Of a stretch of DNA of 64,000 bases, positions 24,864-32,602 are shown in pieces (position 1 is the first letter of the stretch; each line of letters begins with the position of its first letter). The stretch spans positions 1,240,001 through 1,304,000 of the forward strand of contig NC_013521.1 of the NCBI RefSeq assembly GCF_000024925.1, given 5' to 3'. The DNA is from Sanguibacter keddieii DSM 10542. Its GTDB lineage: Bacteria > Actinomycetota > Actinomycetes > Actinomycetales > Cellulomonadaceae. The notes below the pieces were generated by a model. That model did not search any database. It saw nothing but the letters and a program-made list of their open reading frames with translations, and was not told where the DNA came from. Made by a program: the position numbers and the translations under genes.

Positions 24864-26459
24864 GTGCGACAGACTGTCCCGGTGGACCAGGGGCACAGCG
24901 AACGCGAGCAGACCGCAGCGCCGACGGCCGGCGGTCGTCCCGGCGCGCCCGAGAGCGACGGGCGGGACGACCAGCAGGCCGCGCCACACGGCGAGCCCGG
25001 CGGCGACGTGCGGTCTGCGTCGCCCGAGAGCAGCCGCGTCGCGTCGGCGCTGAGGGCCGCCGTCCGCGGCCCCGTCGTGCACTGGCCGGTCACGGTGCTG
25101 ACCCTCGTCGCCTTCCTCGCCTACCTCACGCTGTCGCTGGCCCGGTGGTACCGCTGGGAGAACCCGTCGTGGGACAACGCGATCTTCGAGCAGGCCATCG
25201 CTGGCTACGCGCGGCTGGGCGCCCCGATCGTGCCGATCAAGGGCCCTGACTTCAACCAGCTGGGGGACCACTTCTCGCCGCTGCTCGTGGTGATCGCGCC
25301 GTTCTACCGGGTGTTCCCGTCGCCGGTGACCCTGCTGGTGGCGCAGTGCGTGCTCGTCGCGGTGTCCGTCGTGCCGATCGCGCTCGTCGCGCGCCGACTG
25401 CTCGGTGCCTGGCCCGGCCTCGCGGTCGGCTTCGCCTACGCCTTCGCGTGGGGGATCCAGTCGGCGGTCGACGTGCAGTTCCACGAGTACGCGCTCGCGG
25501 TCCCGCTGCTGGCCTTCGGGATGGCGGCCTTCCTCACCGAGCGGTGGCGGGCGAGCGCCGTCTGGGTGGTCCTGCTGCTGGGGGTCAAGGAGGACCTCGG
25601 CCTGACGGTCGCGGCCTTCGGCGTCGTGCTGTGGCTGCGCGGGCAGCGGCGGCTGGGCACGGCCGTCGCTGCGGTAGGCGCGGCCGGCTTCGTGCTGGTG
25701 CTCACGGTGATCGTCCCCTTCTTCAACCCGCAGGGCCGCTACGACTACTGGGGCAAGCTCAGCGAGGACGGGTCGGCCGCCGGGTCGGGTGGGGCGGTCT
25801 CCGGTCTGCTCGACACCCTCACGGGGCTGCTGACGCCCGCCGTGAAGATCGAGACCCTCGTGATGCTGCTCGTCATCACCGCGCTGGTGGCGCTGCGGTC
25901 GCCGCTCGTGCTCGTGGCCGTCCCGACCCTCGTGTGGCGCTACGCCGGGTCGACGGAGTTCTACTGGGGGACGACGTGGCACTACTCCGTCATCCTCATG
26001 CCCATCCTCTTCGCGGCGGCGATCGACGGCATCGTGCGGCTGCGTGCGTCGAGGTCGGACCTGCTCCGCACCTACGCGCGGCTGGCCCCTGCCGCGATGG
26101 CGGTGGTCGCCGCGGTGCTCGTCACGCAGTTCCCGCTGCGTGACCTGTGGTCGCCCGCCACGTACGAGCGCAGCGAGCGTGTCGCGTCGGCCGAGCGTGC
26201 CGTCGCGGCGGTGCCGGCCGGGGCGAGCGTCGCGAGCGACCGCGGGCTCATCGTCCAGCTGGCCACGGACCGCGAGGTGTACTGGATCTCGACGTCACCG
26301 TCCGTGCGGCCCGACTACGTGGTGATCGACCAGCTGTCCTGGGGCGGGAACGCCCCCGTCGACGTCGAGCAGTACGCCGAGCGTGCCTTCCCGGGGACCG
26401 AGTACACCGTCGTCTTCGACGAGGCCGGGTACGTGGTGGTCGAGCGGACCGCCGGCTGA
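24864..26459 (+). CDS. DUF2079 family polytopic membrane protein
   Basis: The 531-residue protein has a polar N-terminal tail of about 65 residues, then roughly ten hydrophobic helices and a C-terminal soluble part. The WDNAIFEQAIAGYARLGAP, LGDHFSPLLVVIAPFY and FHEYALAVPLLAFG motifs are typical of DUF2079 proteins, thought to be related to membrane glycosyltransferases; an activity is not established. The start is uncertain: GTG 24864 has TAGTTC eight bases upstream, while ATG 24837 and GTG 24882 are alternatives. It is divergent from yggS with overlapping promoter space. Confidence 0.82.
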   Translation: MRQTVPVDQGHSEREQTAAPTAGGRPGAPESDGRDDQQAAPHGEPGGDVRSASPESSRVASALRAAVRGPVVHWPVTVLTLVAFLAYLTLSLARWYRWENPSWDNAIFEQAIAGYARLGAPIVPIKGPDFNQLGDHFSPLLVVIAPFYRVFPSPVTLLVAQCVLVAVSVVPIALVARRLLGAWPGLAVGFAYAFAWGIQSAVDVQFHEYALAVPLLAFGMAAFLTERWRASAVWVVLLLGVKEDLGLTVAAFGVVLWLRGQRRLGTAVAAVGAAGFVLVLTVIVPFFNPQGRYDYWGKLSEDGSAAGSGGAVSGLLDTLTGLLTPAVKIETLVMLLVITALVALRSPLVLVAVPTLVWRYAGSTEFYWGTTWHYSVILMPILFAAAIDGIVRLRASRSDLLRTYARLAPAAMAVVAAVLVTQFPLRDLWSPATYERSERVASAERAVAAVPAGASVASDRGLIVQLATDREVYWISTSPSVRPDYVVIDQLSWGGNAPVDVEQYAERAFPGTEYTVVFDEAGYVVVERTAG

Positions 26460-26494
26460 AGGGCCCTCGGCCGACGCTCGTCCGGCCCCGGGCC

Positions 26495-26500
26495 TAGGCT
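26495..26500 (+). promoter_or_regulatory. -10 element of leaderless yccF transcript
   Basis: TAGGCT ends 6 bases before ATG 26507. Confidence 0.6.
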
Positions 26501-26506
26501 CAGACC

Positions 26507-26899
26507 ATGAAGACGCTCCTCAACCTCATCTGGCTGGTGTTCGCCGGCTTCTGGATGGCGGTCGGCTACGCCTTCGCGGGCGTCGTCTGCTGCATCCTCA
26601 TCGTGACGATCCCCTTCGGCATCGCGTCCTTCCGGATGGCCAGCTACGTGCTGTGGCCCTTCGGCCGCACGGTGGTGGACCACCCCGGGGCGGGCGCGTG
26701 GTCGACCATCGGCAACATCGTCTGGCTCGTCGTGGCGGGCTGGTGGCTCGCCATCGGGCACCTGGTCACCGGCATCGCGCTGTGCGTCACCATCATCGGG
26801 ATCCCCATGGGCATCGCGAGCTTCAAGCTCATCCCGATCTCCCTGCTCCCCCTGGGCAAGCAGATCGTCCCCACAGACCGCCCCTTCGCCACCTACTGA
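26507..26899 (+). CDS. YccF domain membrane protein
   Basis: The 130-residue protein consists of two tandem YccF units, each with a hydrophobic helix followed by an IPFGIASFRMA or IPMGIASFKLI motif. The first unit has a paired VVCC cysteine motif. The role of the family is unknown. It follows DUF2079 by 47 bases but has its own leaderless promoter, and ends before a large convergent hairpin. Confidence 0.88.
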   Translation: MKTLLNLIWLVFAGFWMAVGYAFAGVVCCILIVTIPFGIASFRMASYVLWPFGRTVVDHPGAGAWSTIGNIVWLVVAGWWLAIGHLVTGIALCVTIIGIPMGIASFKLIPISLLPLGKQIVPTDRPFATY

Positions 26900-26915
26900 C
26901 CCGCCCCCCCGCCCC

Positions 26916-26950
26916 GCTCTCATGCTCGTGGCGCGACCGCAGGTACCTCC
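26916..26950. repeat. Intergenic repeat, copy 2
   Basis: This overlaps the left arm of the yccF terminator. It resembles 23993-24027, and its GCGCGACCGCAGGTACCTCC part resembles 22172-22191. See the repeat finding. Confidence 0.35.
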
Positions 26951-26986
26951 GCGGGGGTCTGAGCCCTCGCGCCACGGACATGAGAG
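26917..26986. terminator. Convergent terminator between yccF and the merR-like gene
   Basis: An 8-bp plus 10-bp stem interrupted by a 2x2 internal loop (26917-26936 with 26967-26986) encloses a GGTACC-containing apical section. Confidence 0.65.
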
Positions 26987-26993
26987 TGGGCGG

Positions 26994-27431
26994 TCAGGCG
27001 GGGCGTGCGGCCCTGGGTGCGGGCTTGAGGTTCAGGCTCGTGTCTCCGTCGACGGAGACCACGGTGGCGCGCGCAGCGCATCGGACGGGGTCGCTGTGCT
27101 CGGCATGGTCGATGACGTCCCGTAGCCGGCCGAGGGTGGCGGTGAGGTCGTCGATCGTGGACGCCATGCGGTCGCGCTCGCGGACGAGGAGCTCGAGGGC
27201 TCCAGGGGTCGCCTGGCCGGCGTCGACGCTGGGCAAGATCTCTGCGATCGTCCGGCTCGGCAGCCCGGCGGAGTAGAAGTGCTGGACGAGACGCACGCGG
27301 TCGACCACACCCTCCGCATAGTCTCGTTGCCCGCCGGAGGTCCTGTCAGAGGTGATGAGGCCCTGCTGCTCGTAGTACCTGAGCGACCGGACGCTCACGC
27401 CAGACCGGGCCGCGACGTCACCGATGCGCAC
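26994..27431 (-). CDS. MerR family transcriptional regulator
   Basis: The 145-residue protein has the MerR winged HTH at its N-terminus (RIGDVAARSGVSVRSLRYYEQQGLITSDRTSGGQRDY) and a coiled-coil dimerisation helix. The C-terminal effector region is short, with a single Cys, and is not a metal-binding MerR site; a small organic ligand or redox signal is possible. AGGAGG precedes GTG 27431. It is divergent from the SDR gene, and a 20-bp dyad lies between the -35 and -10 boxes of the SDR promoter, the classical MerR arrangement. Confidence 0.9.
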   Translation of the reverse strand: MRIGDVAARSGVSVRSLRYYEQQGLITSDRTSGGQRDYAEGVVDRVRLVQHFYSAGLPSRTIAEILPSVDAGQATPGALELLVRERDRMASTIDDLTATLGRLRDVIDHAEHSDPVRCAARATVVSVDGDTSLNLKPAPRAARPA

Positions 27432-27453
27432 GGGGTACCTCCTGCTCGCGGGC

Positions 27454-27485
27454 TTGCACCTGACACGGGTGTCAGGTCCTACGGT
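27454..27485 (+). promoter_or_regulatory. MerR-type promoter and operator of the SDR gene
   Basis: TTGCAC (27454-27459) and TACGGT (27480-27485) are 20 bases apart, longer than optimal. The dyad ACCTGACAC-GG-GTGTCAGGT (27458-27477) fills the spacer. This is the geometry on which MerR activators act by untwisting DNA. Confidence 0.65.
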
Positions 27486-27542
27486 AGCCGGACGCGGCCG
27501 GCAGACCGTCCGCGCCGCGCCTCCGGACGAATCGAGAAGCAC

Positions 27543-28250
27543 ATGAACCTCTCAGAGCACACCGCCCTGGTCACCGGCGCCAACCGAGGGATCGGCAGCC
27601 ACTTCGTGGCCGAGCTCCTCGAGCGTGGCGTCCGCAAGGTCTACGCCACAGCCCGCCAGCCTGAGCTCCTCCAGGTCCCAGGGGTCCAGGTGCTGAGGCT
27701 CGACCTGCTCGACCACGAGTCCGTCGCCGAGGCTGCCCGGGTCGCGAGCGACGTGACGCTCCTCGTCAACAACGCGGGGATCGGCACGTCCGCGCCTCTG
27801 CTGACCGGGGACCTCGCCGAGGCCCATCGCCACATGGACACGCACTTCTGGGGGACGCTCGAGGTCATCCGTGCGTTCGCGCCGGTGCTCGCCTCGAACG
27901 GCGGAGGCAGCATCGTCAACGTCCTCTCGGCGCTGTCGTGGTTCGTGTCCCCGGGCAACGGGGCGTACGCCGCCGCGAAGTCCGCCGAGTGGAGCCTGAC
28001 CAACGCGGTCCGCCTGGATCTCGCGGCGCAGGGGACCTTCGTCCAGGGCGTGCACCTCGGAGCGGCGGACACCGACATGATGTCCGGCTACGACGGGCCG
28101 AAGACAGACCCGAGGGCGGTGGCGCGGGCGTCGCTCGACGGTCTGGCGGCCGGTCGGTTCGAGGTGCTGGTCGACGACACGGCGGCGATGGTCAAGGCCT
28201 CTCTCGCGGGGGACCCCGCAGACCTCTACGGTGCGATGCTCGCCGGCTGA
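27543..28250 (+). CDS. Short-chain dehydrogenase/reductase
   Basis: The 235-residue classical SDR has TGANRGIG at residues 11-18, NNAG near 75-80, a catalytic Ser in VLSALSWF and the YAAAK catalytic Tyr/Lys pair. The N-terminal motif fits NAD(P)H use. The substrate is unknown. GAGAAG precedes the ATG. Its expression is probably activated by the divergent MerR protein through the spacer dyad, which suggests a stress- or metabolite-induced role such as carbonyl reduction. Confidence 0.88.
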   Translation: MNLSEHTALVTGANRGIGSHFVAELLERGVRKVYATARQPELLQVPGVQVLRLDLLDHESVAEAARVASDVTLLVNNAGIGTSAPLLTGDLAEAHRHMDTHFWGTLEVIRAFAPVLASNGGGSIVNVLSALSWFVSPGNGAYAAAKSAEWSLTNAVRLDLAAQGTFVQGVHLGAADTDMMSGYDGPKTDPRAVARASLDGLAAGRFEVLVDDTAAMVKASLAGDPADLYGAMLAG

Positions 28251-28288
28251 CCACTCTCGACGACGCCGGTGGCTGGGCCGGCCGGACC

Positions 28289-28801
28289 TCAGACGCGGGC
28301 GATGTCGGCGGTCTTGGCGCTCGTGGAGGTCACCAGGTCGGTGGGGGAGAGGCCGATGTCGAGGCCCCGGCGGCCGCCGGAGACGTAGACGGTGTCGTGG
28401 GTGAGCGCTGAGGAGTCGACGACGGTCGTGTGGGGTGAGCGCTGGCCGAGCGGGGAGATGCCGCCGACGACGTAGCCCGTCGCGCGCTCGGCGGCGGCCT
28501 TCTCCGCCATCGTCGCCTTCTTGCCGCCGACGGCATGGGCGAGCGCCTTGAGGTCGAGCGTGCGGTCGACCGGGACGACGCCGACGACGAGGTGGCCGTC
28601 GACCGAGGCCATCAGCGTCTTGAACACCTTGGCGGGCTCGACGCCGATCGCCTGCGCGGCCTCGAGGCCGTAGCCGAGGTCGCTCGACGGGTCGTGCTCG
28701 TAAGGGTGCACGGTGTGCACGACTCCGGCCTTCGCGAGGGCGACGATCGCCGGGGTGGCGCCGTGGGCGGCGTGGTCGTCCTTCTTCGCGTGCTTCGACA
28801 T
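28289..28801 (-). CDS. ybaK: YbaK/EbsC family Cys-tRNA(Pro) deacylase
   Basis: The 170-residue protein hydrolyses mischarged Cys-tRNA(Pro) or related aminoacyl-tRNAs. ATPAIVALAKAGV, YGLEAAQAIGVEPAKVFKTLMA and the GGKKATMAEKAAAERATGYVVGGISPLGQ block are YbaK signatures, with the conserved Lys in VFKTL. Length matches. TAGCGT lies 6 bases before ATG 28801, so the transcript is probably leaderless. It is divergent from the phzF-like gene. Confidence 0.92.
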   Translation of the reverse strand: MSKHAKKDDHAAHGATPAIVALAKAGVVHTVHPYEHDPSSDLGYGLEAAQAIGVEPAKVFKTLMASVDGHLVVGVVPVDRTLDLKALAHAVGGKKATMAEKAAAERATGYVVGGISPLGQRSPHTTVVDSSALTHDTVYVSGGRRGLDIGLSPTDLVTSTSAKTADIARV

Positions 28802-28807
28802 GCCTCC

Positions 28808-28813
28808 ACGCTA
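28808..28813 (-). promoter_or_regulatory. -10 element of leaderless ybaK transcript
   Basis: TAGCGT on the minus strand ends 6 bases before ATG 28801. Confidence 0.55.
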
Positions 28814-28906
28814 GCCCTTCTGACCGGGGGAGACGCCCTCGGCGTCGCGGACGACGGCGAGCAGACGCATGGTGGGCGTCCCTGGTCGGTCGCAGGCCGC
28901 CCCGGC

Positions 28907-28912
28907 TAGGGT
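28907..28912 (+). promoter_or_regulatory. -10 element of leaderless phzF-like transcript
   Basis: TAGGGT ends 6 bases before ATG 28919. Confidence 0.6.
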
Positions 28913-28918
28913 CGGCCC

Positions 28919-29776
28919 ATGACTCGCAGCCGCGCCTTCGCCCAGGTCGACGTGTTCACCTCCGTGCCCTACCAGGGCAACCCCGTCGCCGTCGTGCTCG
29001 ACGCCGACGGCATGACCGACGAGGAGATGGCGGCCTTCGCGCGCTGGACCAACCTCTCGGAGACCACCTTCGTGCTGCCGGCACGCGAGACCGGTGCGGA
29101 CTACAGGCTGCGCATCTTCACGACGCGCGGCGAGCTGCCCTTCGCCGGGCACCCGACGCTCGGCAGCGCGCACGCGTGGCTCGAGGCCGGTGGGCGCCAG
29201 TGGGGCGTCGACGTCGTCCAGGAGTGCGAGGTGGGCCTGGTGCGCATCCGTCGCGACGGGTCCCGGCTCGCCTTCGCGGCGCCGCCGCTGCGTCGCTCGG
29301 GCCCGGTCGACGAGACGACCAGCGGGCACGTCGCGGCGGCCCTCGGGCTCGACCTCGCCGACCTGCGCGACCTCGCGTGGATCGACAACGGCCCCGGGTG
29401 GCTCGGCGTGCTGCTCGCGGACGGCGACGCCGTGCGCCGCGTGCAGCCGGACTTCGCCGTGATGAGCGAGCACGACCTCAAGCTCGGGGTCGCCGGGCTC
29501 TGGGACCGGACGTCGACGCAGGGGAAGGCCGGTGTGGCCGCCGAAGTCCGGGCCTTCATCCCCGGCGAGGGCGCCGCCGAGGACCCGGTCACCGGCAGCC
29601 TCAACGCCGGCCTCGCCCAGTGGCTCGTGCCGCTCGGGGTGCTGCCCAGCACCTACGTCGCGGGCCAGGGCTGGGCCGTCCAGCGCGACGGACGCGTCCA
29701 CGTCGAGCAGGACGGCTCGGACTTCTGGGTCGGCGGCAGCACCGTCACCTGCATCCGCGGCACCGTCGAGGCCTGA
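28919..29776 (+). CDS. PhzF family isomerase/epimerase-like protein
   Basis: The 285-residue protein has the two-domain diaminopimelate-epimerase-like fold of PhzF. QVDVFTSVPYQGNPVAVVLDA, WTNLSETTFVL with the catalytic glutamate, LRIFTTRGELPFAGHPTLGSAHAWL and the C-terminal EDPVTGSLNAGLAQWL are all present. Phenazine genes are absent, so this belongs to the large PhzF-like group of unknown substrate, probably an isomerase of small metabolites. It is leaderless and monocistronic. Confidence 0.88.
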   Translation: MTRSRAFAQVDVFTSVPYQGNPVAVVLDADGMTDEEMAAFARWTNLSETTFVLPARETGADYRLRIFTTRGELPFAGHPTLGSAHAWLEAGGRQWGVDVVQECEVGLVRIRRDGSRLAFAAPPLRRSGPVDETTSGHVAAALGLDLADLRDLAWIDNGPGWLGVLLADGDAVRRVQPDFAVMSEHDLKLGVAGLWDRTSTQGKAGVAAEVRAFIPGEGAAEDPVTGSLNAGLAQWLVPLGVLPSTYVAGQGWAVQRDGRVHVEQDGSDFWVGGSTVTCIRGTVEA

Positions 29777-29818
29777 CCGGCGCTCGCGGCCGTCGGGCCT
29801 CGCTCCCTCGCTCCGTCG

Positions 29819-32428
29819 CTACATCGCCGCGACGTCGGTGACGTGGAGGACGACCTCGCCGGCCTCGTCGCTCGCGTCGAGGTCGACGGTCGCGGTGATG
29901 CCCCAGTCGTGGTCGCCGTCGGGGTCGTCGAGCACCTGGCGCACCGACCAGAACCGGGGGTTGCCGTCGACCCCCTCGGTGATGGTGAGCAGCTTGGGGG
30001 AGCGGGCCTGCGGCCCGAAGCCGATCGCGTCGTCGCCGTAGTGCTCGAACATCGGGTCGAGGGCGTCGGCCCACGCGTCGGCGTCCCAGCCGTCGGTGCC
30101 GTCGAGCGACCCGAGCGTCGAGTACGCCTCGCGGGAGGCGAGCTCGACGCGCTTGAACATCGCGTTGCGCAGCAGCACCCGGAAGGCGCGGACGTTCCCG
30201 GTGACCGGGCGGACGGGCGCCTCGACGACGGTCCCGTTGAGCGGGGTGTCGCCCGTCAGGGTGTCGGCGTCGTCGTCGACGGGGTTGGACAGCCGCTCCC
30301 ACTCGTCGAGCAGGCTCGAGTCGACCCCGCGGACCAGCTCGCCGAGCCACTCGACGAGGTCCTCGACCTCCTCGGTCTTGTGCTCGGTCGACACCGTCTG
30401 GCGCAGCGTCCGGTACGCGTCGGCGAGGTAGCGCAGCACGACGCCCTCGGTGCGGTCGAGCTGGTACTTCGACACGAACTCCGCGAAGGTCATGGCGCGC
30501 TCGACCATGTCGCGGACCACGGACTTGGGTGAGAGCTCCTGGTCGGCGACCCACGGGTTGGTCTTCTTGTACGTCTCGAAGGCGGCGCCCAGCAGCTCCT
30601 CGAGGGGCTTGGGCCACGACACGTCCTCGAGGGCGGCCATGCGCTCCTCGTAGTCGTACCCCTCGGCCTTGAGGGCACCGATGGCCTCGCCGCGGGCGGC
30701 GCGCTGCTGGCCGTAGAGCACCTGGCGGGGGTCGTCGAGGGTCGCCTCGATGACGGAGACGACGTCCAGGGCGTGCGTCGGCGACTCGGGCTCGAGGAGG
30801 TCCTGGGCCGCGAGGGCGAAGGGGGAGAGCGGCTGGTTGAGCGCGAAGTCGCGTGGCAGGTCGACCGTGAGTCGCACGGTGTAGCCGCCCCTGCCGTCAG
30901 AGACCTTCTCGACGATGCCGGCCTGGCGCAGCGAGCGGTAGATGCGGAACACCTGGCGCACGTGCGCGGCCTTGTTCTGCTCGGAGTCGTGGTTGGCGGT
31001 GAGCAGGTGTCGCATGGCGCTCACCGGGTCGCCGCTGGCCTTCGTGCTGCGCGCGAGCACGTTGAGCACGAGGGCGTGGCTCACCGTGAAGTGGCTGGTG
31101 AGCGGCTCCGGGTCGGCGTCGCGCAGGCGCTCGAAGGTCTTGTCCGTCCAGTTGACCGCTCCGGCGGGAGCCTTCTTGCGGACGATCTTCTTGAGCTTCT
31201 TCGGGTCGTCGCCGGCGCGCTCGAGCAGCTTGCGGTTCTCGATGACGTGCTCGGGCGCCATGACGATGACGTCGCCCATGGTGTCGTAGCCGGCGCGCCC
31301 GGCGCGGCCCGCGATCTGGTGGAACTCGCGCGCGGTGAGGTGGCGCATGCGCTCGCCGTCGAACTTCACGACGCTCGTGAGCAGCACGGTGCGGATCGGC
31401 ACGTTGATGCCGACGCCCAGGGTGTCGGTCCCGCAGACGACCTTGAGCAGGCCCTTCTGCGTGAGGCGCTCGACGACGCGGCGGTACTTGGGCAGCATCC
31501 CCGCGTGGTGCACGCCGATGCCCGCGCGCAGGTACTTGCTGAGCGACTTGCCGAAGCCCGAGGTGAAGCGGAAGTCGCCGAGCTCGGCGACGATCGCGGC
31601 CTTCTCCTCCTTGCTCGCGAGGTTGGTGCTCAGCAGCGACTGGGCACGGTCGACCGCGTCCTTCTGCGTGAAGTGCACGACGTACACCGGGGCGCGGTGC
31701 GTGTGCACGAGGTCCTCGATGACCTCGCCGAGGGGCTCGATGACGTAGCTGAAGCTCAGCGGGACCGGGCGGTCGACGCTCGTCACCTCGGCGACGGTGC
31801 GGCCCGTGCGCTCCTCGAGGTCGGTGCGGAACATCTCCGTGTCGCCGAGGGTCGCCGACATGAGCAGGAACTGCGCCTTGGGCAGCTCGAGCAGGGGCAC
31901 CTGCCACGCCCAGCCGCGCTGGGGGTCGGCGTAGAAGTGGAACTCGTCCATGACCACCTGGTCGACGCCCGGGTCGTCCGCGTCGACCCCGCCGGTGCGC
32001 AGGGCGATGTTCGCGAGGATCTCGGCAGTGCAGCAGATGATCGGCGCTGTCGGGTTGACCGACGAGTCGCCGGTCATCATGCCGACGTTCTCCGAGCCGA
32101 ACACCTCGACGAGGGCGAAGAACTTCTCGCTCACGAGCGCCTTGAGGGGAGCGGTGTAGAAGGACCGCTTGCCCTCGGCCATCGCCACGTAGTGCGCGCC
32201 CGTGGCCACGAGCGACTTCCCCGAACCGGTCGGGGTGCTGAGGATGACGTGCGAGCCGGAGACCAGCTCGATGAGCGCCTCCTCCTGCGCGGGGTACAGG
32301 CTCAGCCCGCGGTCCTCGGCCCACGACGCGAAGCCCTGGAAGAGCTCGTCAGGGTCCGGCGCGGCACCGCCCACGGCAGGCGGGACGTGGTCGAGGAGGC
32401 TGATCTGGTACGGCGTCGTGGAGGTCAC
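29819..32428 (-). CDS. DEAD/DEAH-box helicase with DUF3516 C-terminal region
   Basis: The 869-residue superfamily II helicase of the Ski2/Mtr4-like type has Walker A TPTGSGKSLVA near residue 65, Walker B MDEFHFY, motif III LLMSATLG, and QIAGRAGRAGYD near residue 370. About 430 C-terminal residues correspond to DUF3516, found mainly in actinobacteria. It probably unwinds structured RNA. GTG 32428 starts the conserved region; the same frame stays open upstream to 33136, but that part runs antisense to the symporter gene and is not credible. No accessory nuclease gene is adjacent. Confidence 0.9.
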   Translation of the reverse strand: MTSTTPYQISLLDHVPPAVGGAAPDPDELFQGFASWAEDRGLSLYPAQEEALIELVSGSHVILSTPTGSGKSLVATGAHYVAMAEGKRSFYTAPLKALVSEKFFALVEVFGSENVGMMTGDSSVNPTAPIICCTAEILANIALRTGGVDADDPGVDQVVMDEFHFYADPQRGWAWQVPLLELPKAQFLLMSATLGDTEMFRTDLEERTGRTVAEVTSVDRPVPLSFSYVIEPLGEVIEDLVHTHRAPVYVVHFTQKDAVDRAQSLLSTNLASKEEKAAIVAELGDFRFTSGFGKSLSKYLRAGIGVHHAGMLPKYRRVVERLTQKGLLKVVCGTDTLGVGINVPIRTVLLTSVVKFDGERMRHLTAREFHQIAGRAGRAGYDTMGDVIVMAPEHVIENRKLLERAGDDPKKLKKIVRKKAPAGAVNWTDKTFERLRDADPEPLTSHFTVSHALVLNVLARSTKASGDPVSAMRHLLTANHDSEQNKAAHVRQVFRIYRSLRQAGIVEKVSDGRGGYTVRLTVDLPRDFALNQPLSPFALAAQDLLEPESPTHALDVVSVIEATLDDPRQVLYGQQRAARGEAIGALKAEGYDYEERMAALEDVSWPKPLEELLGAAFETYKKTNPWVADQELSPKSVVRDMVERAMTFAEFVSKYQLDRTEGVVLRYLADAYRTLRQTVSTEHKTEEVEDLVEWLGELVRGVDSSLLDEWERLSNPVDDDADTLTGDTPLNGTVVEAPVRPVTGNVRAFRVLLRNAMFKRVELASREAYSTLGSLDGTDGWDADAWADALDPMFEHYGDDAIGFGPQARSPKLLTITEGVDGNPRFWSVRQVLDDPDGDHDWGITATVDLDASDEAGEVVLHVTDVAAM

Positions 32429-32527
32429 CCGGTCTAGTCTCCCAGGTTCGTCGGGCGCGCGGGTGCCGACGGTGCGGAGCGCGGTGCGCGCCCGACCAAC
32501 GGCCCAGAAGCCGCGTCGCGGATCTTC

Positions 32528-32555
32528 TTGACAGAACGGTCGTAAAAGGTAAAGT
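32528..32555 (+). promoter_or_regulatory. Promoter of the alanine symporter gene
   Basis: TTGACA (32528-32533) and TAAAGT (32550-32555) are 16 bases apart. A 5' leader of about 40 bases precedes ATG 32603, unlike the leaderless genes. Confidence 0.7.
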
Positions 32556-32602
32556 CGGCACCTTCGGTCTTGCCACCCCAGCCAAAGACGGACGGACGCG
32601 CG

